Origin: JAXGPP01 sp964436865
Lineage (GTDB): Bacteria > Planctomycetota > Planctomycetia > Pirellulales > Thermoguttaceae
Length of the DNA stretch: 5,102 bases
Reading direction: 5' to 3'
Assembly: GCA_964436865.1 (NCBI GenBank)
Contig: CAYTFK010000429.1
Location: 1 to 5,102, forward strand
In this document: positions 1-5,102 of the stretch, in pieces
Layout of the letters: the number at the start of each line of letters is the position of its first letter
Numbering within the stretch: position 1 is the first letter of the stretch
The notes under the pieces: generated by a model
What the model saw: only the letters and a program-made list of their open reading frames with translations
What the model was told of the DNA's origin: nothing
Databases searched by the model: none
Position numbers and translations under genes: made by a program

Positions 1-2879
1 TCGTAAGAACCGTAAAACTCCGAATTGCAGTCGAGCCACAGCGCCACCCGGTGGCGGTCTTCCGCCGAAAGCTGAACATTGTAATGGCTCGGTTCGAGGA
101 ACTTCATCAGTTCCGACGCCCTGGCGCCGAACTTCCCGGCCGGCGTCCGGCTGCCGCCGTGCACGCCCGTATTGATCGAGCCGTTGCCCACGTGGAAGTA
201 GAAGCCATACTTCCCGGCGAGATTCGCATACGACCGCGTCCAGCCGTGCGCCCCCTCGATCTTGCCGCTCAAATCGATCGCCTTCTTCTCCGCGTGGCAA
301 GCCACGCAATTCCGTTCGAGCACCGGTTGCACGAGGCGGACGAAGTTGAACGGGTTCGAGCCTTCAACATCGGGCGCGATGGCCGATGGTGGCCGCCGCA
401 GGGCCAGCGGCAACTCGGCGGGCCGGCTCGGCGGATCGTGCTTGCGCTCATGGCATCCCTGGCACGTCAATCGCTCGCCGGCGTGCAGGTAGGTCGCCGA
501 CCGCATCGATTGCACCGCGGTGCCGTGCTGGTCGATCGCCTGGAAATAGATCGGCTTGCCCGCCGGGGCCTCGAAGTAGACGCTCCCATCCGCTTCCACC
601 GGCACCGTGCCGAGCACGGCGCGGGCGTTGGTCTGATCGGCAACGCCGATTCGCGGCACATTGGGCGGCGCCGTGCTCTTCGGCAGAACCTGGATCACCC
701 GTAGCGCCTCGATCTTCGTATCGGCGGGCCAGGCGAAATCGGCGTCGTAGACGTTCATTACCGCCACGGTCGCCGTGGCCTCCTCGGCACGAATCGGGCT
801 GGGGATCACCGGCGGCACCGGACGCGCCCTGAGCGGGATCGGATCGAGGCACGAGATCTCGGCATCGCGGTAGATCAGCTCGCGGTTGCCGAAGCGGTCG
901 ATCCAGTAGATCCCCCGGTTTCGGGCATCGGCGTCGTAGACGCACAGGTAATCGTCTTCGCTCAGCGGCCACGGCGTGCCGTAGATCATGTAGTTGGCGA
1001 TCGGCTTGCCTTCCGCTTCGGGGAACGGCACTTCCGGCGTCAGCCGCGTCAGTTGCCCCGAGGCCAGGTCGTCTTCCACCCGCGGATTGATGAGCACCAG
1101 CGATCCGAACGCATGACCGTGGTGTGCCCCGGTGACGGCCACGAACTTGTTCGAGCCGGGCACGGCGCGGATGTTCATTTCCATCCATGGCCGGCTCTCG
1201 CGGCGCTCGGGATAGTTGCCGTGAAAACTCCGCGGGTCGCGGCCGTCGGGAAAACTCGTCCAGATGTGGTGGGCGATGTTCGTGTCGCGGTCCACATAAT
1301 CCCACCGCGTGTAGACGAGCATCCCGTCGTTGGCCACGCTCGGCTGCCACTCGTGCGTCTCGTGGAAGCTCAGGCACTCGATGCCGCTCCCGTCAGGCTG
1401 CATGGCGAACATCGTGTACACGGGGCAGTTCCGCCCGCATCGCAGGTAGCCGCCGCGGCGCTCGGAGATGAACGCCACCCGGCCGTCCGGCATGAAACAC
1501 GGATCGAAATCGTTCCAATCGCCGTCGGTCAGTTGCTCCAGGCCGCTGCCATCCGATTGGACCTTGAAGATGTGGTAGCTGCACTCCGGCGTCCACTCAT
1601 AGCACTCCTTCCCCTCGTACTTCGGCCAGGCGGCCGCCTCGCTGTAGGCGAAGAGCACCGTGCGGCCATCGAACGACAATTCGGGTGAGAGGAATGTGCC
1701 CCCTTCCAGCTTCCGCCCGGCGAGTCGGCCGCTGGCCACCGTGGCGCCTGCCAGCAAGTCGGTCAACCGCGGATTCGGGCCAAACGGGTCGGAAAGCACG
1801 AACAGTCCCCCGCCGGGTCGGGCATTGCAGCCATAGAACTGGTCGCACATATGGAACACGCCGACCGAATCGTGCCGCTTGATGAACAGTATCCGGTCGA
1901 AATCCAGCAAGGGATTCGCGAAGGCGACCTCGCGTTTCAGCCGCCGGGCCTCCAGGTACAACTCCCGGCGAGCCGCTTCGTCCGACGGCCCGCTCTCCAA
2001 TCCGGCCAGCCGGAGTTCCATCTGCCCGAGCTTTGCCGTCTGAGGGGCCAGTCTTCCGTCTGGCAACTGCAGGCTCAACCGGGCGATGAGCTGGCTGGTC
2101 TGCTCGATCACTTGCCGGATGTGCGCGGTCGAAAAACGGTCATCACCCGGCAAGCCCGCCGCCGGAGATTTCGCATAGGAGTAACGTCCGATGCTCGCCT
2201 GGTCGGCTGGCCGGCCAATCGCGATGTTCTTCGCCGGATCGTCGGCGGCGTACACCTCGACCTCGTCGAGCGCAAACGAACACGGACCCGGCACGCGAAG
2301 CCGCACAATCCGCGCGCGGATGTTCTTCGCTTTGAGATCAATCACCAGCGGCTTGCCGTCGCCGGCGCCGCCGAAGATCTCGCCCGAATGTTGATAGACC
2401 GTGGTGAACTCGGGACTCTCAGCACTCTCGGCGACGAGCACTTCGATCTCCTTGGTTCGCGCCGCCGTACCGCTATCGGTGCGATTGAAGACGACCACCC
2501 TATCGAGGGTTGCAATTTTTCCCAAGTCCACCTGCCACCACGGATCCGGCTCGGCGCTGGCGGTGTGGAATCCCCAGCCTCCCGTCTTCACGCCGTCGCA
2601 GCCCCCGGCGGCATCCTCGGCGGTATTCGCCGCCGCAGCGTTCTCCGCTGGGCCCTTGACTGCCGCCGTAGCGAAGCGCCGGTCCGCGTCCACCCAATCG
2701 GCTTCCACCAACGCCGCAATCTGTGGGCCAACCTCTGCCGGGTGAGACGCAGCCTGCGGCCGCTCGACCTTTTCGGCATGGACTACCCCGTCTTCCCCGG
2801 GAATCCATACCCAAACGGCGAAAAAGCCGACAAACACGAGCCCCAGGCAACGGAACGAGCGACGGGCACGACTCGGCAT
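1..2879 (-). CDS. Exported discoidin / PD40 beta-propeller / dihaem cytochrome c protein, hydrazine-synthase-alpha-like (3' end outside window)
   Basis: The frame is open from ATG at 2879 to the window edge: 959 residues with no stop. Residues 1-35 form a signal peptide (RARR, a hydrophobic stretch 12-26, a VHA cleavage site at 33-35). Residues about 92-212 are an F5/8 type C (discoidin) domain with DGVK, GFHT, WWQVDLG (114-120) and a final EVEVY (206-210). Residues 252-319 look helical. From FDRILFIKR (327-335) to about 675 lies a PD40/TolB-like beta-propeller with repeated DGSG or PDGR turns (443-446, 464-467, 496-499, 544-547), HMCDQFYGC (343-351) and RCGRNCP (480-486). A proline-rich linker (680-695) leads to a C-terminal part with two c-type haem motifs, CQGCH (806-810) and CVACH (858-862), and a WLD-N motif near the cut end. 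The order of propeller, MRS-T-YL-GE-CxGCH and the last CxxCH is that of hydrazine synthase alpha-like proteins common in planctomycetes. Periplasmic redox or binding role; the substrate is unknown. Probably only a short tail is missing (inference from the family). Confidence 0.93.
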   Translation of the reverse strand, partial: MPSRARRSFRCLGLVFVGFFAVWVWIPGEDGVVHAEKVERPQAASHPAEVGPQIAALVEADWVDADRRFATAAVKGPAENAAAANTAEDAAGGCDGVKTGGWGFHTASAEPDPWWQVDLGKIATLDRVVVFNRTDSGTAARTKEIEVLVAESAESPEFTTVYQHSGEIFGGAGDGKPLVIDLKAKNIRARIVRLRVPGPCSFALDEVEVYAADDPAKNIAIGRPADQASIGRYSYAKSPAAGLPGDDRFSTAHIRQVIEQTSQLIARLSLQLPDGRLAPQTAKLGQMELRLAGLESGPSDEAARRELYLEARRLKREVAFANPLLDFDRILFIKRHDSVGVFHMCDQFYGCNARPGGGLFVLSDPFGPNPRLTDLLAGATVASGRLAGRKLEGGTFLSPELSFDGRTVLFAYSEAAAWPKYEGKECYEWTPECSYHIFKVQSDGSGLEQLTDGDWNDFDPCFMPDGRVAFISERRGGYLRCGRNCPVYTMFAMQPDGSGIECLSFHETHEWQPSVANDGMLVYTRWDYVDRDTNIAHHIWTSFPDGRDPRSFHGNYPERRESRPWMEMNIRAVPGSNKFVAVTGAHHGHAFGSLVLINPRVEDDLASGQLTRLTPEVPFPEAEGKPIANYMIYGTPWPLSEDDYLCVYDADARNRGIYWIDRFGNRELIYRDAEISCLDPIPLRARPVPPVIPSPIRAEEATATVAVMNVYDADFAWPADTKIEALRVIQVLPKSTAPPNVPRIGVADQTNARAVLGTVPVEADGSVYFEAPAGKPIYFQAIDQHGTAVQSMRSATYLHAGERLTCQGCHERKHDPPSRPAELPLALRRPPSAIAPDVEGSNPFNFVRLVQPVLERNCVACHAEKKAIDLSGKIEGAHGWTRSYANLAGKYGFYFHVGNGSINTGVHGGSRTPAGKFGARASELMKFLEPSHYNVQLSAEDRHRVALWLDCNSEFYGSY

Positions 2880-2885
2880 GACGCG

Positions 2886-2892
2886 ACCTCCT
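2886..2892 (-). promoter_or_regulatory. Strong Shine-Dalgarno of the haem protein gene
   Basis: On the minus strand this reads AGGAGGT, a full match to the anti-Shine-Dalgarno core, six bases before the ATG at 2879. It fixes that ATG as the start, which also places the basic n-region of the signal peptide directly at the N-terminus. The frame stays open further upstream, so the ribosome binding site is what decides the start. Confidence 0.85.
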
Positions 2893-2979
2893 GGCAAGGC
2901 GTGTGCAGTTGTGACAGCGCCCTCTGGATACCGCTGAAGAACTACCGGTCGGAGACGCCTGCGCCACCGACCAGGGCCG

Positions 2980-2985
2980 ATTATA
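2980..2985 (-). promoter_or_regulatory. Candidate -10 element (TATAAT) for the haem protein gene
   Basis: The minus strand carries a perfect TATAAT in an otherwise GC-rich stretch, about 100 bases upstream of the ATG. This would give a leader of roughly 95 bases. No good -35 hexamer is seen at 16-18 bases spacing (TCGCTC at 17), and there is no TGn extension. It is either a weak or activated sigma70-type promoter or a chance match. Confidence 0.35.
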
Positions 2986-3023
2986 GTCGCTGCCGAGTGG
3001 GGGAGCGAGACCATGCCCCGCCC

Positions 3024-3039
3024 GTCGCCCGGCGGCGAC
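3024..3039. repeat. Perfect hairpin GTCGCC-CGGC-GGCGAC
   Basis: A perfect 6-bp GC-rich stem with a four-base loop is visible. It is enclosed by a second pair of arms, GACCA (3009-3013) and TGGTC (3040-3044), with a one-sided ten-base interruption. On the plus strand a run of five T follows at 3047-3051, but it lies seven bases after the stem and no plus-strand gene ends here. Relative to the minus-strand candidate -10 it lies just upstream, at about -36 to -71, where an operator could sit. Function is not known. Confidence 0.4.
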
Positions 3040-3130
3040 TGGTCCGTTTTTCGGTGGACGCGCCCGGTTTCGCGCCCCATGCGCTGGCCTAAGAAACCGA
3101 CCTTCCCTTCCGGTCGCGGCGCATACCTGA

Positions 3131-3157
3131 CTGCCATGGGGAAAACCCTCATGACAG
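3131..3157. repeat. Imperfect hairpin with AAAA loop
   Basis: The arms CTG-C-CATGGGG and CCC-T-CATG-A-CAG pair over ten base pairs around an AAAA loop, with one mismatch and one bulged base. The same fold is possible in RNA from either strand. No T tract follows on either side, so it is not a standard terminator. It may be part of an intergenic structured element or may be chance. Confidence 0.3.
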
Positions 3158-3251
3158 CCTCCACGAGACGCTATTAGCCTACTTGTCTTTGCGACCAGCG
3201 GAACCTTCGTCTCTGCCGACGGGCAACCTTAGCAGCGGCGAATCAATTACT

Positions 3252-3302
3252 GTCGCCTTTCGCTCCGCCAAAGCAGCGTCCTTTCGCGGAACAAACGGCA
3301 AT
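3252..3302. repeat. Imperfect inverted repeat, probable dispersed planctomycete intergenic repeat
   Basis: Two 22-base arms (3252-3273 and 3281-3302) flank a seven-base loop. The second arm in reverse complement matches the first at 16 of 22 positions, with the inner part (TCCGC-AAAG) best conserved. The motif GTCGCCTTTCGCTCCGC followed by a CTTTCGCGGA counterpart resembles a palindromic element that I recall as common between genes of Pirellulales genomes, where the arms are closer to perfect. The inverted repeat itself is seen directly; the assignment to a repeat family is from memory. Arm divergence suggests an old, decayed copy. Confidence 0.55.
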
Positions 3303-3303
3303 C

Positions 3304-3594
3304 ATGCGGAATTCATTACCACGGCGGGAACGCGCAGTGATCAAAGCGGCGTTATTTGATGGCAAACCGGGGGCCAAGACGGTCGAGTTCCACTGCATCC
3401 CCATCGACCGCGAGGAAGATCTCCACTGCGTTCCTGCCGGGTGCGTGAGCTTTGCCGCGGCCCGGCAGATCTCTCAGGAACTCGCCCGGGGTGCCGTCAG
3501 CGGTTTTGTCGCCGGCCATCGCTGGTATCGACAGACCGGTGGCGCAAACGCCGACCAGTCCTGACGCCCTCTCCTCCGCGCGCCCCCCGCCCAA
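3304..3594. other. Opposed ORF pair of uncertain coding status
   Basis: A plus-strand ORF (3304-3564, 86 codons) and a minus-strand ORF (3352-3594, 80 codons) overlap in the same codon phase, so each is the reverse complement of the other's triplets. By my count, third positions in the plus frame are about 69% G+C and in the minus frame about 68%, which does not separate them. Neither has a good ribosome binding site, and neither translation resembles a family I know. The plus ORF begins inside the region next to the inverted repeat, and its first 20 codons are AT-rich unlike the rest. At most one is a gene; a decayed gene or non-coding DNA is equally likely. Confidence 0.2.
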
Positions 3595-3595
3595 A

Positions 3596-3615
3596 GCAGG
3601 CCCGCAGTCTCCTGC
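3596..3615 (-). terminator. Weak terminator-like hairpin after the transporter gene
   Basis: On the minus strand, about 22 bases after the TGA, GCAGG pairs with CCTGC around a ten-base loop, followed by TTT and then G-rich sequence. The 5-bp stem and very short T run make it a poor intrinsic terminator. It is listed because of its position directly behind the transporter gene. Confidence 0.2.
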
Positions 3616-3637
3616 CGACTTGCCCGTCTACTCCCTC

Positions 3638-5008
3638 TCAAACCTTCTCTGGCACTCGCTCTGCCAACTCCGCCGGTCTCGGCGGCTCAACGGCCGCAGC
3701 GACGCGCGGCGGCCGGACGAAGAAACTGGCCGCGGCCGCCAGCACCAGCAGGGCCGATGCCCCGTAGTAGGCAAACGCGAATGTCTTGTACGTATCGTAG
3801 AAGTGTCCCGCCAGGAGCGACAGCATGAAGCCCCCCATCCCCCAAGCGGTGAAAACCAGCCCGTAGTTGACGCCGAAATTCTTCAGCCCGTAGTAATCCT
3901 TCGTGATCGAAGGGAAGAGCGCGAGATTGGCGCCATAGTTGGCTCCGATCAGCGCGGAAATCAGCGCCATCGCCGCCACGTTGGCGACCGGCGAGCCGGG
4001 CTTGGCTGTCGAGAGCAGAAGCACCAGCACGGCCTGGAAGATGAAACAGCCCAGCATCGTTCGCTGCCGTCCCAGTTTGTCGGAGAGCATGCCGGCGACG
4101 ATCCGGCCCGCGCCGTTGCCCACTGCCAGTGCTGCGACGAAGACGAACCCCAGGTCGATCTGCACCTGTTCCTTGCTGATCACCGCGAGCTTGGAGATCA
4201 CCATCAGCCCGGCCCCGGCCCCGCAAGCGTACATGAACCACAGCAAATAGAACTGGCCCGTGCGGAGCATTTCACCCGGACCGACGTCGTCACGCTTTGC
4301 CGCCACGGCGCCGGCCGCCGGCTTGACGCCCCCCGCCACATAACCTTTCGGCGGCGCGATCAGCAGTTGAGCCAACCCGACCACCACGATGAGAAAGGCA
4401 ACGCCCAGCGCGAACATCGTCGCGGGCAGGCCGATCGTCCCCGACAGCCACTGCGCCAGCGGGGCTGCGTAAACGGATGCTAATCCAAACCCGGAGACCA
4501 CGATTCCGGCGATCAGTCCGGTCCGGGCGGCGGGGAACCACTTCACCGCGGGCGGTGTGGCCGACGCATAGCCGAAACCGATCCCCGTTCCGGCCAGCAG
4601 GCCGAAACCGATGATGTATCCCAAGGGCGACGTCGTCAGGCTGGCCAGGATCATGCCGGCTCCCACCAGCAGACCGCCGATCGCCGCCACGAACCGCGGC
4701 CCGATCCGGTCCTGCAATCGGCCCGCCGGCACCATCATCAGCGCAAACACGAGGCAGGCGACCGAATACGGCCAAGACTTGTCGGCCTCCTTCCAGCCCC
4801 ATTCAGCAGGGATCGCCTTGCTGATCACGCTCCACGTGTAAAGGATGCCCAAGGCCAGATTGATTCCCAGCGCTGCCAGAGTCACCTGCCAACCGCGGTT
4901 CACCGCCGGAACGCGGTCCGCTTCCGACTCGTGTGGGCTTTGATAGGGGTTGGCATCGCCAGCCGCCGATTTGCCTGCAGTCCGCCCGTCGCCGCTATCC
5001 GCCGTCAT
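3638..5008 (-). CDS. MFS transporter, oxalate/formate antiporter (OFA) type
   Basis: A 456-residue inner-membrane carrier. After a hydrophilic N-terminus with NPYQSP at 20-25, twelve hydrophobic segments are visible (about 40-62, 78-96, 106-124, 128-150, 163-187, 194-217, then 253-272, 286-308, 318-333, 343-368, 377-405, 410-434), split by a cytoplasmic loop at 218-250. The MFS loop signature GRLQDRIGPR follows helix 2 (96-105), and its counterpart GMLSDKLGRQR follows helix 8 (306-316). FPSITKDYYGLKNFG and NYG-F-AWG before and in helix 11 are typical of the OFA family, which includes OxlT. Members exchange small carboxylates, but the substrate here cannot be read from sequence. ATG at 5008 was chosen over a GTG at 5077 because GGGAGGG lies just upstream and the extra 23 residues are unlike the family. 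The stop is TGA at 3638-3640. Confidence 0.93.
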   Translation of the reverse strand: MTADSGDGRTAGKSAAGDANPYQSPHESEADRVPAVNRGWQVTLAALGINLALGILYTWSVISKAIPAEWGWKEADKSWPYSVACLVFALMMVPAGRLQDRIGPRFVAAIGGLLVGAGMILASLTTSPLGYIIGFGLLAGTGIGFGYASATPPAVKWFPAARTGLIAGIVVSGFGLASVYAAPLAQWLSGTIGLPATMFALGVAFLIVVVGLAQLLIAPPKGYVAGGVKPAAGAVAAKRDDVGPGEMLRTGQFYLLWFMYACGAGAGLMVISKLAVISKEQVQIDLGFVFVAALAVGNGAGRIVAGMLSDKLGRQRTMLGCFIFQAVLVLLLSTAKPGSPVANVAAMALISALIGANYGANLALFPSITKDYYGLKNFGVNYGLVFTAWGMGGFMLSLLAGHFYDTYKTFAFAYYGASALLVLAAAASFFVRPPRVAAAVEPPRPAELAERVPEKV

Positions 5009-5012
5009 AGCG

Positions 5013-5019
5013 CCCTCCC
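5013..5019 (-). promoter_or_regulatory. Shine-Dalgarno of the transporter gene
   Basis: The minus strand reads GGGAGGG; its GGAGG core ends five bases before the ATG at 5008. It decides the start in favour of 5008. The alternative GTG at 5077 has no purine-rich site in front. The first three G of the site are also part of the inverted repeat arm at 5017-5023. Confidence 0.75.
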
Positions 5020-5063
5020 GGTAAGAAATTGGTCGAACGAACGATCGGTGCCAGTCTACCGGG
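5017..5063 (-). promoter_or_regulatory. Inverted repeat CCCGGTA / TACCGGG in the transporter leader
   Basis: Two perfect 7-base arms (5017-5023 and 5057-5063) are separated by 33 bases. If transcription starts upstream of 5063, the leader could fold with the proximal arm covering the upstream G residues of the ribosome binding site. As DNA, the arms could be paired half-sites. No clear promoter is visible in the 39 bases left to the window edge, so the transcription start is probably outside or inside the repeat. The regulatory role is an inference. Confidence 0.3.
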
Positions 5064-5102
5064 CTGCGGCACAGCACGCCAGAAGCATGTCGCGAAATTT
5101 AC

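Larger units (their letters stand above)
2880..3637. other. 758-bp intergenic region without a convincing gene
   Basis: This gap separates the stop of the transporter gene (3638) from the start of the haem protein gene (2879). Reading all frames I find no protein I recognise. It contains the ribosome binding site and candidate -10 of the downstream gene, a GC-rich hairpin (3024-3039), a bulged hairpin (3131-3157), an imperfect long inverted repeat (3252-3302), two opposed ORFs around 3304-3594, and a weak terminator-like hairpin behind the transporter (3596-3615). The part from about 3100 to 3300 is less GC-rich than the flanking genes and has short stops in every frame, as expected of non-coding DNA. 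Confidence 0.7.

Noticed and set aside
448..1377. Minus-strand open frame of 309 codons
   Set aside because: It is in a different frame from the haem protein, lies wholly inside it and reads as low-complexity Arg/Ala/Gly-rich sequence, while the real frame carries CQGCH and the propeller motifs over the same bases.
1..2879. True hydrazine synthase alpha subunit (anammox)
   Set aside because: The composition is too GC-rich for known anammox genomes, no beta or gamma subunit is adjacent in the window, the ligand tyrosine seems replaced by histidine, and a discoidin domain is fused at the N-terminus.
3024..3051. Intrinsic terminator on the plus strand (GC hairpin and T run)
   Set aside because: The T run begins seven bases after the stem, and there is no plus-strand gene ending here.
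1851..3092. Plus-strand open frame of 413 codons
   Set aside because: It runs antisense to the N-terminal part of the haem protein gene, has no recognisable domain or ribosome binding site, and is rich in Arg, Pro and His as expected of a shadow frame in GC-rich DNA. The minus-strand frame shows clear signal peptide, discoidin and propeller motifs.
2880..3637. tRNA, CRISPR or insertion-sequence remnants in the gap
   Set aside because: I found no cloverleaf, no regularly spaced direct repeats and no transposase-like translation in any frame.
3452..4483. Plus-strand open frame of 343 codons
   Set aside because: It is antisense to the transporter gene, hydrophilic and without any known motif. 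The minus-strand frame gives a clean 12-helix MFS protein.
5040..5056. Possible sigma54 promoter (TGGCAC) before the transporter
   Set aside because: The -24 half reads TGGCAC, but at the required spacing the -12 position is TC instead of GC, so the element is incomplete.
5009..5077. Longer transporter start at GTG 5077
   Set aside because: There is no ribosome binding site in front of it, the extra 23 residues look like translated leader, and it would place the inverted repeat and the good GGGAGGG site inside the coding sequence.

Overview
The window looks like a piece of a chromosome from a GC-rich, aerobic-type planctomycete (Pirellulales-like). This is inferred from three things. The base composition is high in G+C (roughly 60-65% by eye). 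One gene encodes a long secreted haem protein of the hydrazine-synthase-alpha-like/PD40 family, which is abundant in planctomycetes. The other gene product carries an NPYQSP motif at its N-terminus, a short motif I associate with planctomycete membrane proteins. The base composition argues against an anammox genome such as Kuenenia, which is much more AT-rich.

Layout: two protein genes, both on the minus strand, are separated by a long gap. (1) Positions 1-2879 encode a very large exported multidomain protein of which 959 residues are visible; the gene runs off the left edge. It has a signal peptide, an F5/8-type (discoidin) domain, a helical linker, a PD40/TolB-like beta-propeller related to the middle domain of the hydrazine synthase alpha subunit, and a C-terminal part with two c-type haem motifs (CQGCH, CVACH). 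The frame is open throughout, by codon-by-codon reading. (2) Positions 2880-3637 hold no convincing gene. They contain the leader and a probable -10 element of gene 1, several hairpins, an imperfect 22-bp-arm inverted repeat that looks like a dispersed intergenic repeat, and a pair of opposed short ORFs that I cannot accept as genes. (3) Positions 3638-5008 encode a complete 456-residue, 12-helix MFS transporter of the oxalate/formate antiporter (OFA) type. (4) Positions 5009-5102 are its leader, with a 7-bp inverted repeat whose proximal arm overlaps the ribosome binding site.

Functional links: the transporter lies upstream of the haem protein, but the 758-bp gap and a separate -10-like element argue against one operon. 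The haem protein should act in the periplasm/paryphoplasm as a redox or ligand-binding protein. Nothing in the window (no hydrazine synthase beta/gamma subunit) supports real hydrazine synthesis. The point most worth following is the first haem site: the position that is the haem-ligand tyrosine in true hydrazine synthase appears to be histidine here.
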